Below are positions 42,318 through 51,724 of a DNA stretch of 64,000 nucleotides, in pieces (position 1 is the stretch's first letter; every line of letters starts with the position of its first letter). Position numbers and translations under genes: made by a program. Under the pieces are notes generated by a model. It saw nothing but the letters and a program-made list of their open reading frames with translations, made no database searches and was not told where the DNA came from. Source of the DNA: CAG-103 sp963627135. Lineage in GTDB: Bacteria; Bacillota; Clostridia; Oscillospirales; Oscillospiraceae. The DNA is taken from positions 10,539 through 74,538 of the forward strand of contig CAVFZY010000024.1 of the NCBI GenBank assembly GCA_963627135.1, in the 5' to 3' direction.

Positions 42318-43415
42318 TCAGAAGGCGAGCACCTCGGCGCTCGAGCCGCTCACGAGCAGCGCCGCGCCCCGGCGCAGCAGCACCGAGCGGCGGACACCGA
42401 GCAGATTCTGCTCGACGGACTTGATCTCATCAAGCTGCTGGTTATAAAGCGTGAGCCGGTCACTGTACTGCACGAGCACCTGCTTGCCGTTGACCGACAG
42501 GCTCGTGACAGCGCCGACAGTGTCGCATTTGCCGAGTTCATTGCCAGAGGCGCTGACCGTGACGAGCTGCTCGGCGCTGCCGGAACGGTAGCGGCTGAGC
42601 GCGAGGGTGACAAAGCCGTCGCCCTCGGCGGCGTAGTCATACAGATACAGGTCGCCGAAGGGGTACTCGGCAGTGAGCTTGGCAGTGTCGTCAAAGAAGG
42701 CCAGGCGCGTCTGCGACACGCAGCAGATCTTGCTACCGCGCCAGAAGAGGTCAGCAAAGAGCTCATCGGCGCACTCCGCGCTGCCGCGCTCGTCGGCGCT
42801 CGTGAGCGAGAACGTGTGCACGACACTGCCGGAATCCTGCAGGCAGAGCGCGGCGAGATACTTCCCGTCCGGACTCACGGCGGCGCGCACGAGGTAGCCC
42901 GTGCCGGAATACCAGACATAGACGGCCTTGCCGGAGGTGTCATACACCGTGACGGCGCCCTTATAGCCCGCGGCGTCCGAGCAGACGGCGAGATAGCCGC
43001 TGTCGCTCAGATCGGCGCTGATGATCTCGCCGGCTGGCTCGATATCGGTCTTGTTGCCCTTGAAATCCGCCACACACAGCGTCGTGCCGCCGATGTCATA
43101 GGCGCACACGCGCTCACCGCCGACGGAGATGCCCGGCTGCGAGAGCGTGAAGATCTCGTGCAGGACGGTCTTGCCGTCTTCATCGAGCAGCTGCAGACCG
43201 CTCGAGGACACGACCGCGAGGCAGCTGTCCACCGCGCGGAAGGTACGACTGGCGCTGGAGTCGAACGTGTAGGGCGCGCTGTCATCCAGATAGTCGCTCG
43301 CCGAGCCGGGCCGGTCGCGCAGCAGCAGATACAAAAACAGCAGCACGGCCAGCACACACACCGCCACGATGACGGTCTGCCGCAGCCTGGGATTTCGTTT
43401 TTGGTGGTCGTTCAT
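42318..43415 (-). CDS. DUF5711 membrane-anchored beta-propeller-like protein
   Basis: 365 residues with one N-terminal membrane segment (TVIVAVCVLAVLLFLYLLL) and an extracellular part built of WD40/PQQ-like strands (GKAVYVWYSGTGYLVRAAVSPDGKYLAALCL and others). This matches the Clostridial DUF5711 family, of unknown function. GGGAGG is seven bases before the ATG at 43415; two earlier in-frame starts overlap or precede the site. It lies between truA and cvpA in the run. Confidence 0.72.
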   Translation of the reverse strand: MNDHQKRNPRLRQTVIVAVCVLAVLLFLYLLLRDRPGSASDYLDDSAPYTFDSSASRTFRAVDSCLAVVSSSGLQLLDEDGKTVLHEIFTLSQPGISVGGERVCAYDIGGTTLCVADFKGNKTDIEPAGEIISADLSDSGYLAVCSDAAGYKGAVTVYDTSGKAVYVWYSGTGYLVRAAVSPDGKYLAALCLQDSGSVVHTFSLTSADERGSAECADELFADLFWRGSKICCVSQTRLAFFDDTAKLTAEYPFGDLYLYDYAAEGDGFVTLALSRYRSGSAEQLVTVSASGNELGKCDTVGAVTSLSVNGKQVLVQYSDRLTLYNQQLDEIKSVEQNLLGVRRSVLLRRGAALLVSGSSAEVLAF

Positions 43416-43451
43416 GGACATTCCTCCCCTGGGCACCGCGCGGACGCGGTG

Positions 43452-44222
43452 TCAGGCCTGATTCATCATATCGCCGACGGCGCCGTCATACCACACGCGG
43501 TTGAGATACAGCCCCTGCGGGGGCATGGTCGGCCCCGTGAGGCGCCGGTCGCGCGTAGCCAGCAGCGCCGGGATGGCCTCCGGCTCGATCTTGCCGTAGG
43601 ACGCATAGACCATGGTGCCGACGATGGCGCGCACCATATTATACAGGAAGCCGTCGGCACAGACGGCGATGGAGATGAGCGGGCCGTCCCGCTCGGCGCG
43701 GCACCAGTGCACCGTGCGCACGGTCGTGCGCGTTTCGGTGCCGACGGAGCGCACGGCGGCAAAGTCGTGCGTGCCCTCAAAGGCGCGGCCGGCGCGCGCG
43801 AGCCGCTCAAAATCCAGCGGCTGGGGATAAAAGCAGACGCGGTGCTCCAAAAACGCATCGCGGATGCGGGAGTTGTAGATCTGATAGACGTATTCCTTCT
43901 GGATGCACGAGCCGATGGCGTTAAAATCCTCCGGCGCGGCGACGGCGTCGACCACGGCGATGTCCGCCGGAAGGCGGGCATTGACCGCGAGGGGTAACCG
44001 GTCGATGGGGATCGTGCAGCCGGTGCGGAAATTGGCGCAGTAGCGCTTTGCGTGCACGCCCGCGTCCGTGCGGCCGCAGCCGACGACCTTAATTGGCTCG
44101 CCGCAGACCTTCGTGAGCGCGCGCTCCAGAGTTTCGGCGACAGTGACGTCCGTCTTCTGCACCTGCCAGCCGTGATAGGCCGTGCCGTCATACTGCAGAC
44201 GCAGGGCGATGTTGCGCCTCAC
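43452..44222 (-). CDS. truA: tRNA pseudouridine(38-40) synthase TruA
   Basis: Modifies positions 38-40 of tRNA anticodon stems. 256 residues with the catalytic Asp in GCGRTDAGVHA, and ALRLQYDGTAYHGWQ at the N-terminus. The start is GTG overlapping the ecfT stop (GTGA). The upstream in-frame extension lies inside ecfT and is rejected. Its position after ecfA1-A2-T is widely conserved in Firmicutes. Confidence 0.94.
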   Translation of the reverse strand: MRRNIALRLQYDGTAYHGWQVQKTDVTVAETLERALTKVCGEPIKVVGCGRTDAGVHAKRYCANFRTGCTIPIDRLPLAVNARLPADIAVVDAVAAPEDFNAIGSCIQKEYVYQIYNSRIRDAFLEHRVCFYPQPLDFERLARAGRAFEGTHDFAAVRSVGTETRTTVRTVHWCRAERDGPLISIAVCADGFLYNMVRAIVGTMVYASYGKIEPEAIPALLATRDRRLTGPTMPPQGLYLNRVWYDGAVGDMMNQA

Positions 44223-45022
44223 AGACCGAACCTCGCGAGCACGATCATGCCGGCGAGCACGAGCGCGCTCCAGATCATGGCCAGCGTGTCGCGCGTGCAC
44301 CACGTGAGCTGCTTCATGCGCGTACGGCCCTCGTCGCCGTGATAGCAGCGGCACTCCATGGCCACGGCCAGCTCGTCCGCGCGGCGAAACGCCGACACGA
44401 ACAGCGGAACGAGCAGCGGCAGCAGCGCCTTGGCGCGCTGGAGGAGGTTGCCGGTCTCAAAATCGGCACCGCGTGCTTTCTGCGCGGACATGATCTTGTC
44501 CGTCTCCTCAATGAGCGTGGGGATGAAGCGCAGGGCCATGGACATCATCATGCTCATCTCGTGCACGGGCACCTTGAGCTTTTTGAGCGGGCCGAAGAGG
44601 ATCTCCATCGCGTCGGTGAGCGCGATGGGCGACGTGGTATACGTCAGCAGGAAGGTGCCGGCAATGAGCATCGTGATGCGCAGGACCATGAACGCGGCGC
44701 GCACAAGACCCTCGCAGGTGATGGTGATCTTCCAGAAGGACACGAGTTCGCGCCCGGGCGTGAAGAAGATATTGAGCACGGCCGTGAGCGCGATGATGAT
44801 CCACAGCGGCTTGAGGCCGCGGAGGATGACCTTGAGCGGGATGCGCGAGAGCGCGATGCACACGCCCGTGACAACGAGCATGACGGCGTAGGACACGTAG
44901 CTTTTCGCCGTGAACAGCGCCGCGATATAGACGATGGTCAGCAGGAGCTTGCAGCGCGGATCGAGCCGGTGCACAATGCTGCTGCCGGGGAAAAACTGGC
45001 CGAGGGTGACGTCTTTCAGCAT
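44219..45022 (-). CDS. ecfT: Energy-coupling factor transporter transmembrane subunit EcfT
   Basis: 267 residues with about five membrane segments and the two Arg-containing coupling helices, QKARGADFETG and RRADELAVAMECRCYHG, that connect to the ATPases. It forms the shared ECF module for vitamin and metal S-components, none of which is encoded in this window. It overlaps ecfA2 by 7 bases and truA by 4. Confidence 0.93.
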   Translation of the reverse strand: MLKDVTLGQFFPGSSIVHRLDPRCKLLLTIVYIAALFTAKSYVSYAVMLVVTGVCIALSRIPLKVILRGLKPLWIIIALTAVLNIFFTPGRELVSFWKITITCEGLVRAAFMVLRITMLIAGTFLLTYTTSPIALTDAMEILFGPLKKLKVPVHEMSMMMSMALRFIPTLIEETDKIMSAQKARGADFETGNLLQRAKALLPLLVPLFVSAFRRADELAVAMECRCYHGDEGRTRMKQLTWCTRDTLAMIWSALVLAGMIVLARFGL

Positions 45023-45882
45023 ACGCCCGCCTCCTTCCCGACGGCGAGCAGCGCGTCCGTGAGCTGCTCAAGCGTGTAGATCGACGGCGGGAGCGCGACG
45101 CCCCGGTCGCGCAGCGCCTGCGCGATGCGCGCAGCCTGCGGCACATCGAGGCCGATATCCAGCAGCTCCTGCGTGTGGGCAAAGACCTCCGCCGGTGCGC
45201 CGTCGAAGGCAACGTGCCCGGTGTGAAAGACGATGAGCCGGTCGGCGATGCGCGCGGCATCGTCCATGCTGTGCGTGACGAGCAGGACGGCCGAGCCGGT
45301 CTCGCGCCGGTAGGCGGCGATGTTTTCAAGCACGCCGCGACAGCCCGCGGGGTCAAGGCCGGCCGTGGGCTCGTCGAGGATGAGCACCTTTGGGCGCATG
45401 GCGATCACGCCGGCGATGGCGATGCGGCGCTTCTGCCCGCCGGAGAGCTCGAGCGGCGAGCGCTCGAAGAGCGCCTCGTCCACACCGGCAAAGCGCGCGG
45501 CCTCGCGCACGCGCGCATCGACCTCCTCAGAAGAGAGCCTGGCATTTTTCGGGCCAAAGGCGATGTCCTGATACACCGTCTCCTCAAAGAGCTGGTGCTC
45601 AGGATACTGAAAGACCAGCCCGACCTGAAAGCGCACGTCGCGCGTGGCGGCCTTGCTGCGGTGAATATCCTCCCCGTCGAAGAGCACGGTACCGGACGAG
45701 GGTGCGAGCAGGCCGTTGAGGTGCTGGATGAACGTGCTCTTGCCGGAACCCGTATGGCCGATGATGCCCACGAATTGCCCGGCGGGGATGGCAAGGTCAA
45801 TATCGTCGATGGCGACTTTTTCAAAAGGTGTCCCGGCGCTGTAGACGTGCCGGAGGTGATCCACCCGGATGATTGGCGTCAT
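45016..45882 (-). CDS. ecfA2: Energy-coupling factor ATPase EcfA2
   Basis: 288 residues: Walker A GHTGSGKST, LVFQYPEHQLFEETV (the Q-helix of ECF ATPases), signature LSGGQKRRIAIAGVIAM and Walker B VLILDEPTAGLDP. Pairs with EcfA1 as a heterodimer. It follows ecfA1 by 33 bases. Confidence 0.95.
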   Translation of the reverse strand: MTPIIRVDHLRHVYSAGTPFEKVAIDDIDLAIPAGQFVGIIGHTGSGKSTFIQHLNGLLAPSSGTVLFDGEDIHRSKAATRDVRFQVGLVFQYPEHQLFEETVYQDIAFGPKNARLSSEEVDARVREAARFAGVDEALFERSPLELSGGQKRRIAIAGVIAMRPKVLILDEPTAGLDPAGCRGVLENIAAYRRETGSAVLLVTHSMDDAARIADRLIVFHTGHVAFDGAPAEVFAHTQELLDIGLDVPQAARIAQALRDRGVALPPSIYTLEQLTDALLAVGKEAGVC

Positions 45883-45915
45883 AATTTCGTTTCCTTTATC
45901 GGTGAAGATCGGTGG

Positions 45916-46752
45916 TTATCCTTTCAGGGTGGCGGCGACGGCGGCGGCACAGTCGGACACCGTGAGCGCGTCGAGCGGCACATCCATGCCCTGAGCGCGC
46001 AGCGCGTGCAGCAACCGGACAGTGACGGGCGCGGTGAGGCCCTCCCTTTTCAGCAGCTCGACCTGCGAAAAGACCTGCTTCGGCGCACCGTCGGCAACGA
46101 CGGCGCCGTTGGAGAGCACGATGACGCGGTCGGCGCCGATGCACTCTTCCATATGGTGCGTAATGAGCACGGCCGTGATGCCCTGCTCGCGGCAGAGTTT
46201 GGTCGCCGTGTCAATGACCTCGCGCCGGCCGGCCGGGTCGAGCATGGCCGTCGGCTCGTCGAGTACGATGCACTTGGGCTGCATGGCGATGACGCCCGCG
46301 ATGGCCACGCGCTGCTTTTGCCCGCCGGAGAGCAGGTGCGGCGCGTGCAGGCGAAAATCATACATGCCGACCTGCTTGAGCGCGGCATCTACCCGTGCGC
46401 GTATTTCCTGCGGCGGGACGCCGAGGTTCTCGGGCGCGAAGGCCACGTCGTCCTCAACGACATTGGCGACGATCTGGTTATCGGGATTTTGAAAGACCAT
46501 GCCCACCGTGGCGCGCACGGATAGAAGGTTATTTTCGTCGGACGTATCCATGCCGTCGACATACACCCTGCCGCCGGTCGGCAGCAGGATGGCGTTGAAG
46601 AGCTTGGCGAGCGTGCTCTTGCCGGAGCCGTTGTGCCCCAGCACAGCCACGAACGAGCCGCGCGCGATCTCGAGCGAGAGGTCGCCGAGCGTGGGCTGCT
46701 CCTCGCCGGGGTAGGTAAAGGTCAGATGTTCGGTTCGTAAGATCGGTTCCAT
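45916..46752 (-). CDS. ecfA1: Energy-coupling factor ATPase EcfA1
   Basis: 278 residues: Walker A GHNGSGKST, MVFQNPDNQIVANVVEDDVAFAPENLG, signature LSGGQKQRVAIAGVIAM and Walker B CIVLDEPTAMLDP with ITHHMEE. The VEDDVAFGxEN segment is typical of EcfA1. It follows the methyltransferase gene by 15 bases. Confidence 0.95.
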   Translation of the reverse strand: MEPILRTEHLTFTYPGEEQPTLGDLSLEIARGSFVAVLGHNGSGKSTLAKLFNAILLPTGGRVYVDGMDTSDENNLLSVRATVGMVFQNPDNQIVANVVEDDVAFAPENLGVPPQEIRARVDAALKQVGMYDFRLHAPHLLSGGQKQRVAIAGVIAMQPKCIVLDEPTAMLDPAGRREVIDTATKLCREQGITAVLITHHMEECIGADRVIVLSNGAVVADGAPKQVFSQVELLKREGLTAPVTVRLLHALRAQGMDVPLDALTVSDCAAAVAATLKG

Positions 46753-46767
46753 GGTGTTCCTTTCCGC

Positions 46768-47628
46768 TCAGCGCTCCCAGCGACAGGTTGCCCCGCACGG
46801 CAGCGCAAGGCCGGACGCCGTGACCGGCAGGCCCAGCTCCTGCGAGGCGCTGTGGCCGCCGAAGCGCCGGGTGAAAATGCTCTCCGTGAGATACGTGAGC
46901 ACCGACGGGCTCAGGCCCGTGGTGTAGGAATTGATGATGACAAAGAGCGGATCGTCCGACAGCACGCCGGACACCAGCTCCACAAACGGCCAGAGGTTCG
47001 TCTCAAGCTTCCAGACCTCGCCGCCTGGGCCGCGGCCGTAGCTCGGCGGATCCATGATAATGGCGTCATAGCGGCGGCCGCGGCGGATCTCCCGCTCGAC
47101 GAACTTGCCGCAGTCGTCCACGATCCAGCGGATGGGCCGGTCGGCCACGCCGGAGGCGGCGGCGTTTTCCCTGCCCCAGGCGACCATGCCCTTGGCAGCG
47201 TCCACATGGCACACGCTCGCCCCTGCGGACGCGCACGCGACCGTGGCCGCGCCCGTGTAGCCGAAGAGATTGAGCACCGAGACCGGACGGCCGGCCGCGC
47301 GGATCTTCGCCATGGCGTAGTCCCAGTTGGCGGCCTGCTCGGGGAAGATGCCCGTGTGCTTGAAGTTCATGGGCTTGACACGAAACGTCAGGTCCCGGTA
47401 GCGGATGTCCCAGCTCGGCGGGAGGGTGCGCTTGTCCCAGCTGCCGCCGCCGGTATGGCTGCGGCTGTAGCGCCCGTCGGCCGTGCGCCAGCGGGGGTCG
47501 GTGCGCGGCGTGTCCCAGATGGCCTGGGGGTCCGGGCGCACGAGGGTATATTTGCCCCAGCGCTCGAGCTTTTCGCCGCGCGAACAGTCAAGCACTTCAA
47601 AGTCCTGCCAAGAATCCGAAATCCACAT
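46768..47628 (-). CDS. Class I SAM-dependent rRNA methyltransferase (RlmI-like)
   Basis: 286 residues: a Rossmann SAM site VLNLFGYTGAATVACASAGASVCHVDAAKG and the catalytic DPPSYGRGPGGEVWKLE, as in RlmI/RlmK-type 23S rRNA cytosine methyltransferases (PF10672). The protein lacks the N-terminal PUA domain of full RlmI, so it is a shorter relative. It is the first gene behind a strong promoter and heads the twelve-gene run. Confidence 0.85.
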   Translation of the reverse strand: MWISDSWQDFEVLDCSRGEKLERWGKYTLVRPDPQAIWDTPRTDPRWRTADGRYSRSHTGGGSWDKRTLPPSWDIRYRDLTFRVKPMNFKHTGIFPEQAANWDYAMAKIRAAGRPVSVLNLFGYTGAATVACASAGASVCHVDAAKGMVAWGRENAAASGVADRPIRWIVDDCGKFVEREIRRGRRYDAIIMDPPSYGRGPGGEVWKLETNLWPFVELVSGVLSDDPLFVIINSYTTGLSPSVLTYLTESIFTRRFGGHSASQELGLPVTASGLALPCGATCRWER

Positions 47629-47702
47629 AGCTGCTCCTCTTGTCCGGCGGATAGAACCATGCAGTTCCAGTGTGTGCCGGAATGGTGATACTTAGACAGT
47701 GT

Positions 47703-47731
47703 ATTATAGCATCAAGTGCCGCAATGGTCAA
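47703..47731 (-). promoter_or_regulatory. Promoter of the twelve-gene rRNA methyltransferase-to-DUF523 operon
   Basis: On the minus strand TTGACC and TATAAT with a 17-base spacer, about 75 bases before the methyltransferase start. No other obvious promoter was seen between the genes down to 36.7 kb. Confidence 0.8.
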
Positions 47732-47779
47732 TGTGTCCGGAGCGTCCGGAGGGCCGCAATTGTAAACAAATGATAAAGA

Positions 47780-47807
47780 ATCGCCCGCCGGAGATCCGGC
47801 GGGCGAT
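47780..47807 (-). terminator. Hairpin after the D,D-carboxypeptidase gene
   Basis: A 12-base-pair stem ATCGCCCGCCGG/CCGGCGGGCGAT with a weak T-rich tail (TCTTTATC) on the minus strand. Confidence 0.65.
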
Positions 47808-47825
47808 GCAAGGGCAAATCGGGAT

Positions 47826-49400
47826 TCAGCGGCGGCCGCTGCCGACGTGGTCACGGTCGAACTCGTGCAGCGTTTCACGCATCTGCGCGCGGCGGTGGGC
47901 CTCCTCGGCCTCCAGCTGCGCGCGGCGGCGGCGACGGCGCTCGGCCTCGATCTGCCTGCGGCGGCGCACCAGCCGCAGCACATAGCCGATGACGGCCAGC
48001 ACGACGAGCAGCAGCACGACGAGCACAATCGGATTCGTGAAAAACGCGCGCAGATGCCCCGCGATGTACGCCCCCTTTGACACGGCGACATCGACCGCCG
48101 CGACGAGCTTGACCGCGCCGTAGACCGTGCCGTTATAGGACACCGTGAGCTCCCCGACCTCGTCCCCCGCCTTGACGGGGGCCTCGAGCGGTTTGCCGTC
48201 ACGCTCGGAATAGATGGTGACCTGCTGCTCAAACTGCAGCGTGCCGGCCGTATCGGCCGACGGCAGCACGGCCGAGATGCTCTGCGCCGGGCGGACGGTC
48301 ACACCGTCACTGTCGCGCCCGTAGCGCACGGGCACCTCGCAGACGAGGTCGCTCGCGCTGACGATGTCGCGCCAGCCGTAGTTGGAAAACACCCAACGGT
48401 AGGCCGTGAGCGTGTCGGAAAAACTGCCGAAATCGGTCGTGCCGTTGGCGCGGGCCGTGCCCTTGCCGCCGAGCACGACGCACAGCAGGCGCACGCCGTC
48501 CTTCTCCGCCGTGGAGATGAGGCAGTAGCCCGCAGCCTCGGTGTGGCCGGTCTTGACGCCCTTGGCGTACTCGTAATAATAGCCGCTGTACATCGGGGAC
48601 TCGGGGTTGATGAGGCCGTTCGTGTTCGAGAGCGTGCGCTCGTCGGACAGATTGGTGGCCGGCACGGTGTGCTTGACCGTGTTGCAGATCGTGGCGAAGA
48701 GCTCGTGGCTGAGTGCTTCCTTCGTGATGCGGTAGAGATCATGCGCCGTGGTGTAATGATCGTCGTTCGGCAGGCCGTGGGGGTTGACAAAGTGCGTTCC
48801 GGTACAGCCGAGCTCCTGCGCGCGCTCGTTCATGCGCTGCACAAACGCCGAGATGCTGCCGCAGACATACTCCGCGACGACGTTGCACGCCTCGTTGGCC
48901 GAGGAGATCATGGCGCAGTAGAGAAAGTCCTCAAACGTCATGGTCTCGCCGACCTTGATGTCGGCATTGCTCGCGCCCTCGACCATGTCGGCATTGCAGT
49001 CGTCATAGGCGGTGACGGTGTCGTCCAGCTGCACGTCGCCGCGCTCGACCGCCTCGACCGCGAGCAGGAGCGTCATGATCTTCGTGAGGCTCGCGGGATA
49101 GGCTTTGGTGTCGATGTTGCGGGTATAGTAATACTGGCCGCTGTCCTCGTCGACGAGCAGGACGCAGTTGGCCCCGAGCTTTTCATCGAGCGCGGACTTG
49201 ACCGCGTCGCTGCCGAGAACATAGGACCCCTCCGCCGCCTGGACGGTGCTCTGGGGCACGCCGTCGGACGCGGCGTTCGCGGTGCTCTGGAACACATCAG
49301 TGGAGGCGTCCGCAGCGTTTTTTGCGGCGGCGGCCGGGAAAGCCGCCGTCAGCAGCAGGCAGACGATGAGCAGCAGCGGCAAAATGCGATATTTTTTCAT
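47826..49400 (-). CDS. D-alanyl-D-alanine carboxypeptidase (PBP5/DacF family)
   Basis: Trims the terminal D-Ala from peptidoglycan stems. 524 residues: signal peptide, then the serine penicillin-recognition triad S104LTK, S167AN and K283TG. A beta-rich C-terminal domain follows, then a membrane helix (IVLVVLLLVVLAVIGYVL) and a highly charged cytoplasmic tail rich in Arg and Glu. GGAG six bases before 49400 marks the start. The C-terminal transmembrane helix replaces the usual amphipathic anchor, and the long basic tail is uncommon. Confidence 0.92.
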   Translation of the reverse strand: MKKYRILPLLLIVCLLLTAAFPAAAAKNAADASTDVFQSTANAASDGVPQSTVQAAEGSYVLGSDAVKSALDEKLGANCVLLVDEDSGQYYYTRNIDTKAYPASLTKIMTLLLAVEAVERGDVQLDDTVTAYDDCNADMVEGASNADIKVGETMTFEDFLYCAMISSANEACNVVAEYVCGSISAFVQRMNERAQELGCTGTHFVNPHGLPNDDHYTTAHDLYRITKEALSHELFATICNTVKHTVPATNLSDERTLSNTNGLINPESPMYSGYYYEYAKGVKTGHTEAAGYCLISTAEKDGVRLLCVVLGGKGTARANGTTDFGSFSDTLTAYRWVFSNYGWRDIVSASDLVCEVPVRYGRDSDGVTVRPAQSISAVLPSADTAGTLQFEQQVTIYSERDGKPLEAPVKAGDEVGELTVSYNGTVYGAVKLVAAVDVAVSKGAYIAGHLRAFFTNPIVLVVLLLVVLAVIGYVLRLVRRRRQIEAERRRRRRAQLEAEEAHRRAQMRETLHEFDRDHVGSGRR

Positions 49401-49491
49401 ATCTTTCTCCATGGAACTATGATATAATGGAATATCCGGCCGGAGACGGCGCTGCCGCGCGGCCGGGACAAATGACAGTGTCTTGCCCCAT

Positions 49492-49497
49492 TATAAT
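49492..49497 (+). promoter_or_regulatory. Likely -10 element of the two-component operon
   Basis: A perfect TATAAT lies 59 bases before the response-regulator start; no good -35 is at the standard distance, so an activator may be needed. Confidence 0.4.
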
Positions 49498-49555
49498 AAT
49501 TCCGGCGGCGAAAAGCAAATCATTTCCGCGAAAAGACGCAAACGGAGGGACCGCG

Positions 49556-50248
49556 ATGAAAATACTGGTTGTGGACGACGAAAAGACCATCGTCAAGGGC
49601 ATCAAATTCAACCTCGAAAACGAGGGCTATCAGGTGGACGTGTGCTATGACGGCGAGACCGCCGTGGACATGGCGCGTCACGGCGAGTACGCCGTGATTT
49701 TGCTCGATCTCATGATGCCGAAGCTCGACGGGCTCGGCGCGTGCCAGCAGATCCGGCAGTTTTCCACCGTGCCGATCATCATGCTCACCGCCCGCAGCGA
49801 GGACGCCGACAAGCTCATCGGCTTTGAATCCGGCGCGGACGACTATATCACGAAGCCGTTTAACATTCTCGAGCTCAAGGCGCGCATCCGCGCGCTCATC
49901 CGCCGCTCGAGCATGGCCCCCGCCGTCCCGGCCGAGCCGGACGGCGGCAAGCTCGTGCGCGGCCACATCGAGATCGACCCCGAGCGCCGCAGCGCCCGAC
50001 GCTTCGGCCAGAACGTGGAGCTGACGCTCAAGGAATTCGACCTCATCGAGCTGCTCATGCGCAACCCCGGCAAGGTCTACTCGCGCGAGCAACTGCTCGA
50101 CCTCGTGTGGGGCTACGACTATCAGGGCGACATCCGCACCGTGGACGTGCACATCCGCCGCCTGCGCGAGAAGCTCGAGCGCAACCCCGCCGCCCCTGAG
50201 TACATCATCACGAAGTGGGGCGTGGGCTACTACTTCGCCGAGGCCTGA
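49556..50248 (+). CDS. OmpR/PhoB-family response regulator
   Basis: 230 residues: receiver domain with Asp7/Asp8, the phospho-acceptor Asp51 in ILLDLMMPKLDG and Lys in the KPF motif, then a winged-helix DNA-binding domain (LTLKEFDLIELLMRNPGKVYSREQLLDLVWGYDYQGDIRTVDVHIRRLREKLE). The closest class is WalR/PhoP-like. GGAGGG precedes 49556. It is three bases from the kinase gene, with which it forms a system. Confidence 0.92.
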   Translation: MKILVVDDEKTIVKGIKFNLENEGYQVDVCYDGETAVDMARHGEYAVILLDLMMPKLDGLGACQQIRQFSTVPIIMLTARSEDADKLIGFESGADDYITKPFNILELKARIRALIRRSSMAPAVPAEPDGGKLVRGHIEIDPERRSARRFGQNVELTLKEFDLIELLMRNPGKVYSREQLLDLVWGYDYQGDIRTVDVHIRRLREKLERNPAAPEYIITKWGVGYYFAEA

Positions 50249-50251
50249 CGG

Positions 50252-51724
50252 ATGAAGCAGCATCCGTTTCGCATCCGGCTGCCGCGCAGGCTGGTATCGA
50301 GCGTGCAGTTTCGCTTCGCCGTGACGTTCACGATCCTCGTGGCGATCTTGCTTGCGCTCATGAACACCTACCCCACGCGTGCCTCGCGCGACATCGTGTT
50401 CACCGAAAAGCAGAGCGCGCTGACAAACCGCGCCGCCGTCGTGTCCTCCTCCCTGTCGCTGCTCGACAACCTCACACCGGACAACACGCGGCAGGTGCTC
50501 GCCCTGCTCGACCTGCGTGACCTGACGCGCATCGTCGTGACCGACAGCGAGGGGCTGGCCGTGTATGACTCTGCGGCCGAAAACAACATCAGCGGCAAAT
50601 ACGTGCTCTACCCCGAGCTCGTGCGTGCGCTTGGCGGACAGGCCGTGTTCTACTCGCACTACACGACCGAGGCGTTTCTCAGCCGCGCGGCCATGCCCGT
50701 CATGAACAGCGGCAGGACCGTCGGCGCCGTGTACGTGTGCGAGAGCGACAGCGAGCGCGCCGCGCTCATCGGTAGCATCCAGCGCCGGCTCGGCACAATC
50801 ACGATTGGCATCGGCGCGGCCGCGCTCGTGGTGCTGTGGTTTTCCATCAAGATGCTCACGCGGCGCATCACACAGCTGGCCGACGGCGTGCGCACCGTGC
50901 AGAGCGGCGACTACAGCTTCCGCCTGACGCTCTCGGGCGACGACGAGCTGACCGAGCTCGGGCGCGAATTCAACAACCTCACCGAACGGCTCGAGACGAC
51001 CGAGGCTCAGCGCCGCCGGTTCGTCTCCGACGCGTCGCACGAGCTCAAGACGCCGCTCGCGTCCATCCGCCTGCTGTCGGACAGCATCTCCCAGAGCGCG
51101 GACATGGACAGCGCGACGATGCGTGAGTTCGTGACCGACATTGGCAGCGAGGCCGAGCGCCTGCAGCGCACGACCGAGAAACTGCTCGACCTGTCGCGGC
51201 GCGATGACGGCGTACAGCCGGACGTGACGATCGTGGACCTTCAGCAGGCCGTGCATGGGACGCTGCACCTGCTGCGCCCGCTGGCCGACCAGAGCGACGT
51301 GACGATCACATGCCTCATGAGCGGGGGCGTGACCGTGCGCGCGGCCGAGGACGACATTTACCACATTGTCTTTAATCTCGTGGAAAACGCCATCAAGTAC
51401 AATCTCCCGGGCGGGGACGTGACCTTGCGCGTAGAGACACGCGGCGGGCAGAGCATCCTGTCCGTGGCCGACACCGGCATCGGCATCCCCGAGGCCGACC
51501 GGCCGAACATCTTCAACCGCTTTTACCGCGTGGACAAGGCCCGCTCGCGCGAGCACGGCGGTAGCGGTCTCGGCCTGTCGATCGTGCACGACGCGGCCGC
51601 GCTCTACGGCGGCACCGTGACCGTGGACGGCGTGGAGCCGCACGGCACGCGCTTTACCGTGACGTTCCCGCGCGCGGCGGCAGACGACGCGCCGGAGGCG
51701 CAAAAGGAGGTGCCGAAGACATGA
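50252..51724 (+). CDS. Sensor histidine kinase
   Basis: 490 residues. Two membrane segments (about 23-38 and 183-198) flank an extracytoplasmic PAS/Cache-like domain, followed by HAMP, the dimerisation domain with H263 in SHELKTPLASIR and a HATPase domain (NLVENAIKYN, ADTGIGIPEADRPNIF, GGSGLGLSIV). It phosphorylates the upstream regulator. The next gene, a lipoprotein, overlaps its stop and may act in the same signal or stress response. Confidence 0.93.
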   Translation: MKQHPFRIRLPRRLVSSVQFRFAVTFTILVAILLALMNTYPTRASRDIVFTEKQSALTNRAAVVSSSLSLLDNLTPDNTRQVLALLDLRDLTRIVVTDSEGLAVYDSAAENNISGKYVLYPELVRALGGQAVFYSHYTTEAFLSRAAMPVMNSGRTVGAVYVCESDSERAALIGSIQRRLGTITIGIGAAALVVLWFSIKMLTRRITQLADGVRTVQSGDYSFRLTLSGDDELTELGREFNNLTERLETTEAQRRRFVSDASHELKTPLASIRLLSDSISQSADMDSATMREFVTDIGSEAERLQRTTEKLLDLSRRDDGVQPDVTIVDLQQAVHGTLHLLRPLADQSDVTITCLMSGGVTVRAAEDDIYHIVFNLVENAIKYNLPGGDVTLRVETRGGQSILSVADTGIGIPEADRPNIFNRFYRVDKARSREHGGSGLGLSIVHDAAALYGGTVTVDGVEPHGTRFTVTFPRAAADDAPEAQKEVPKT

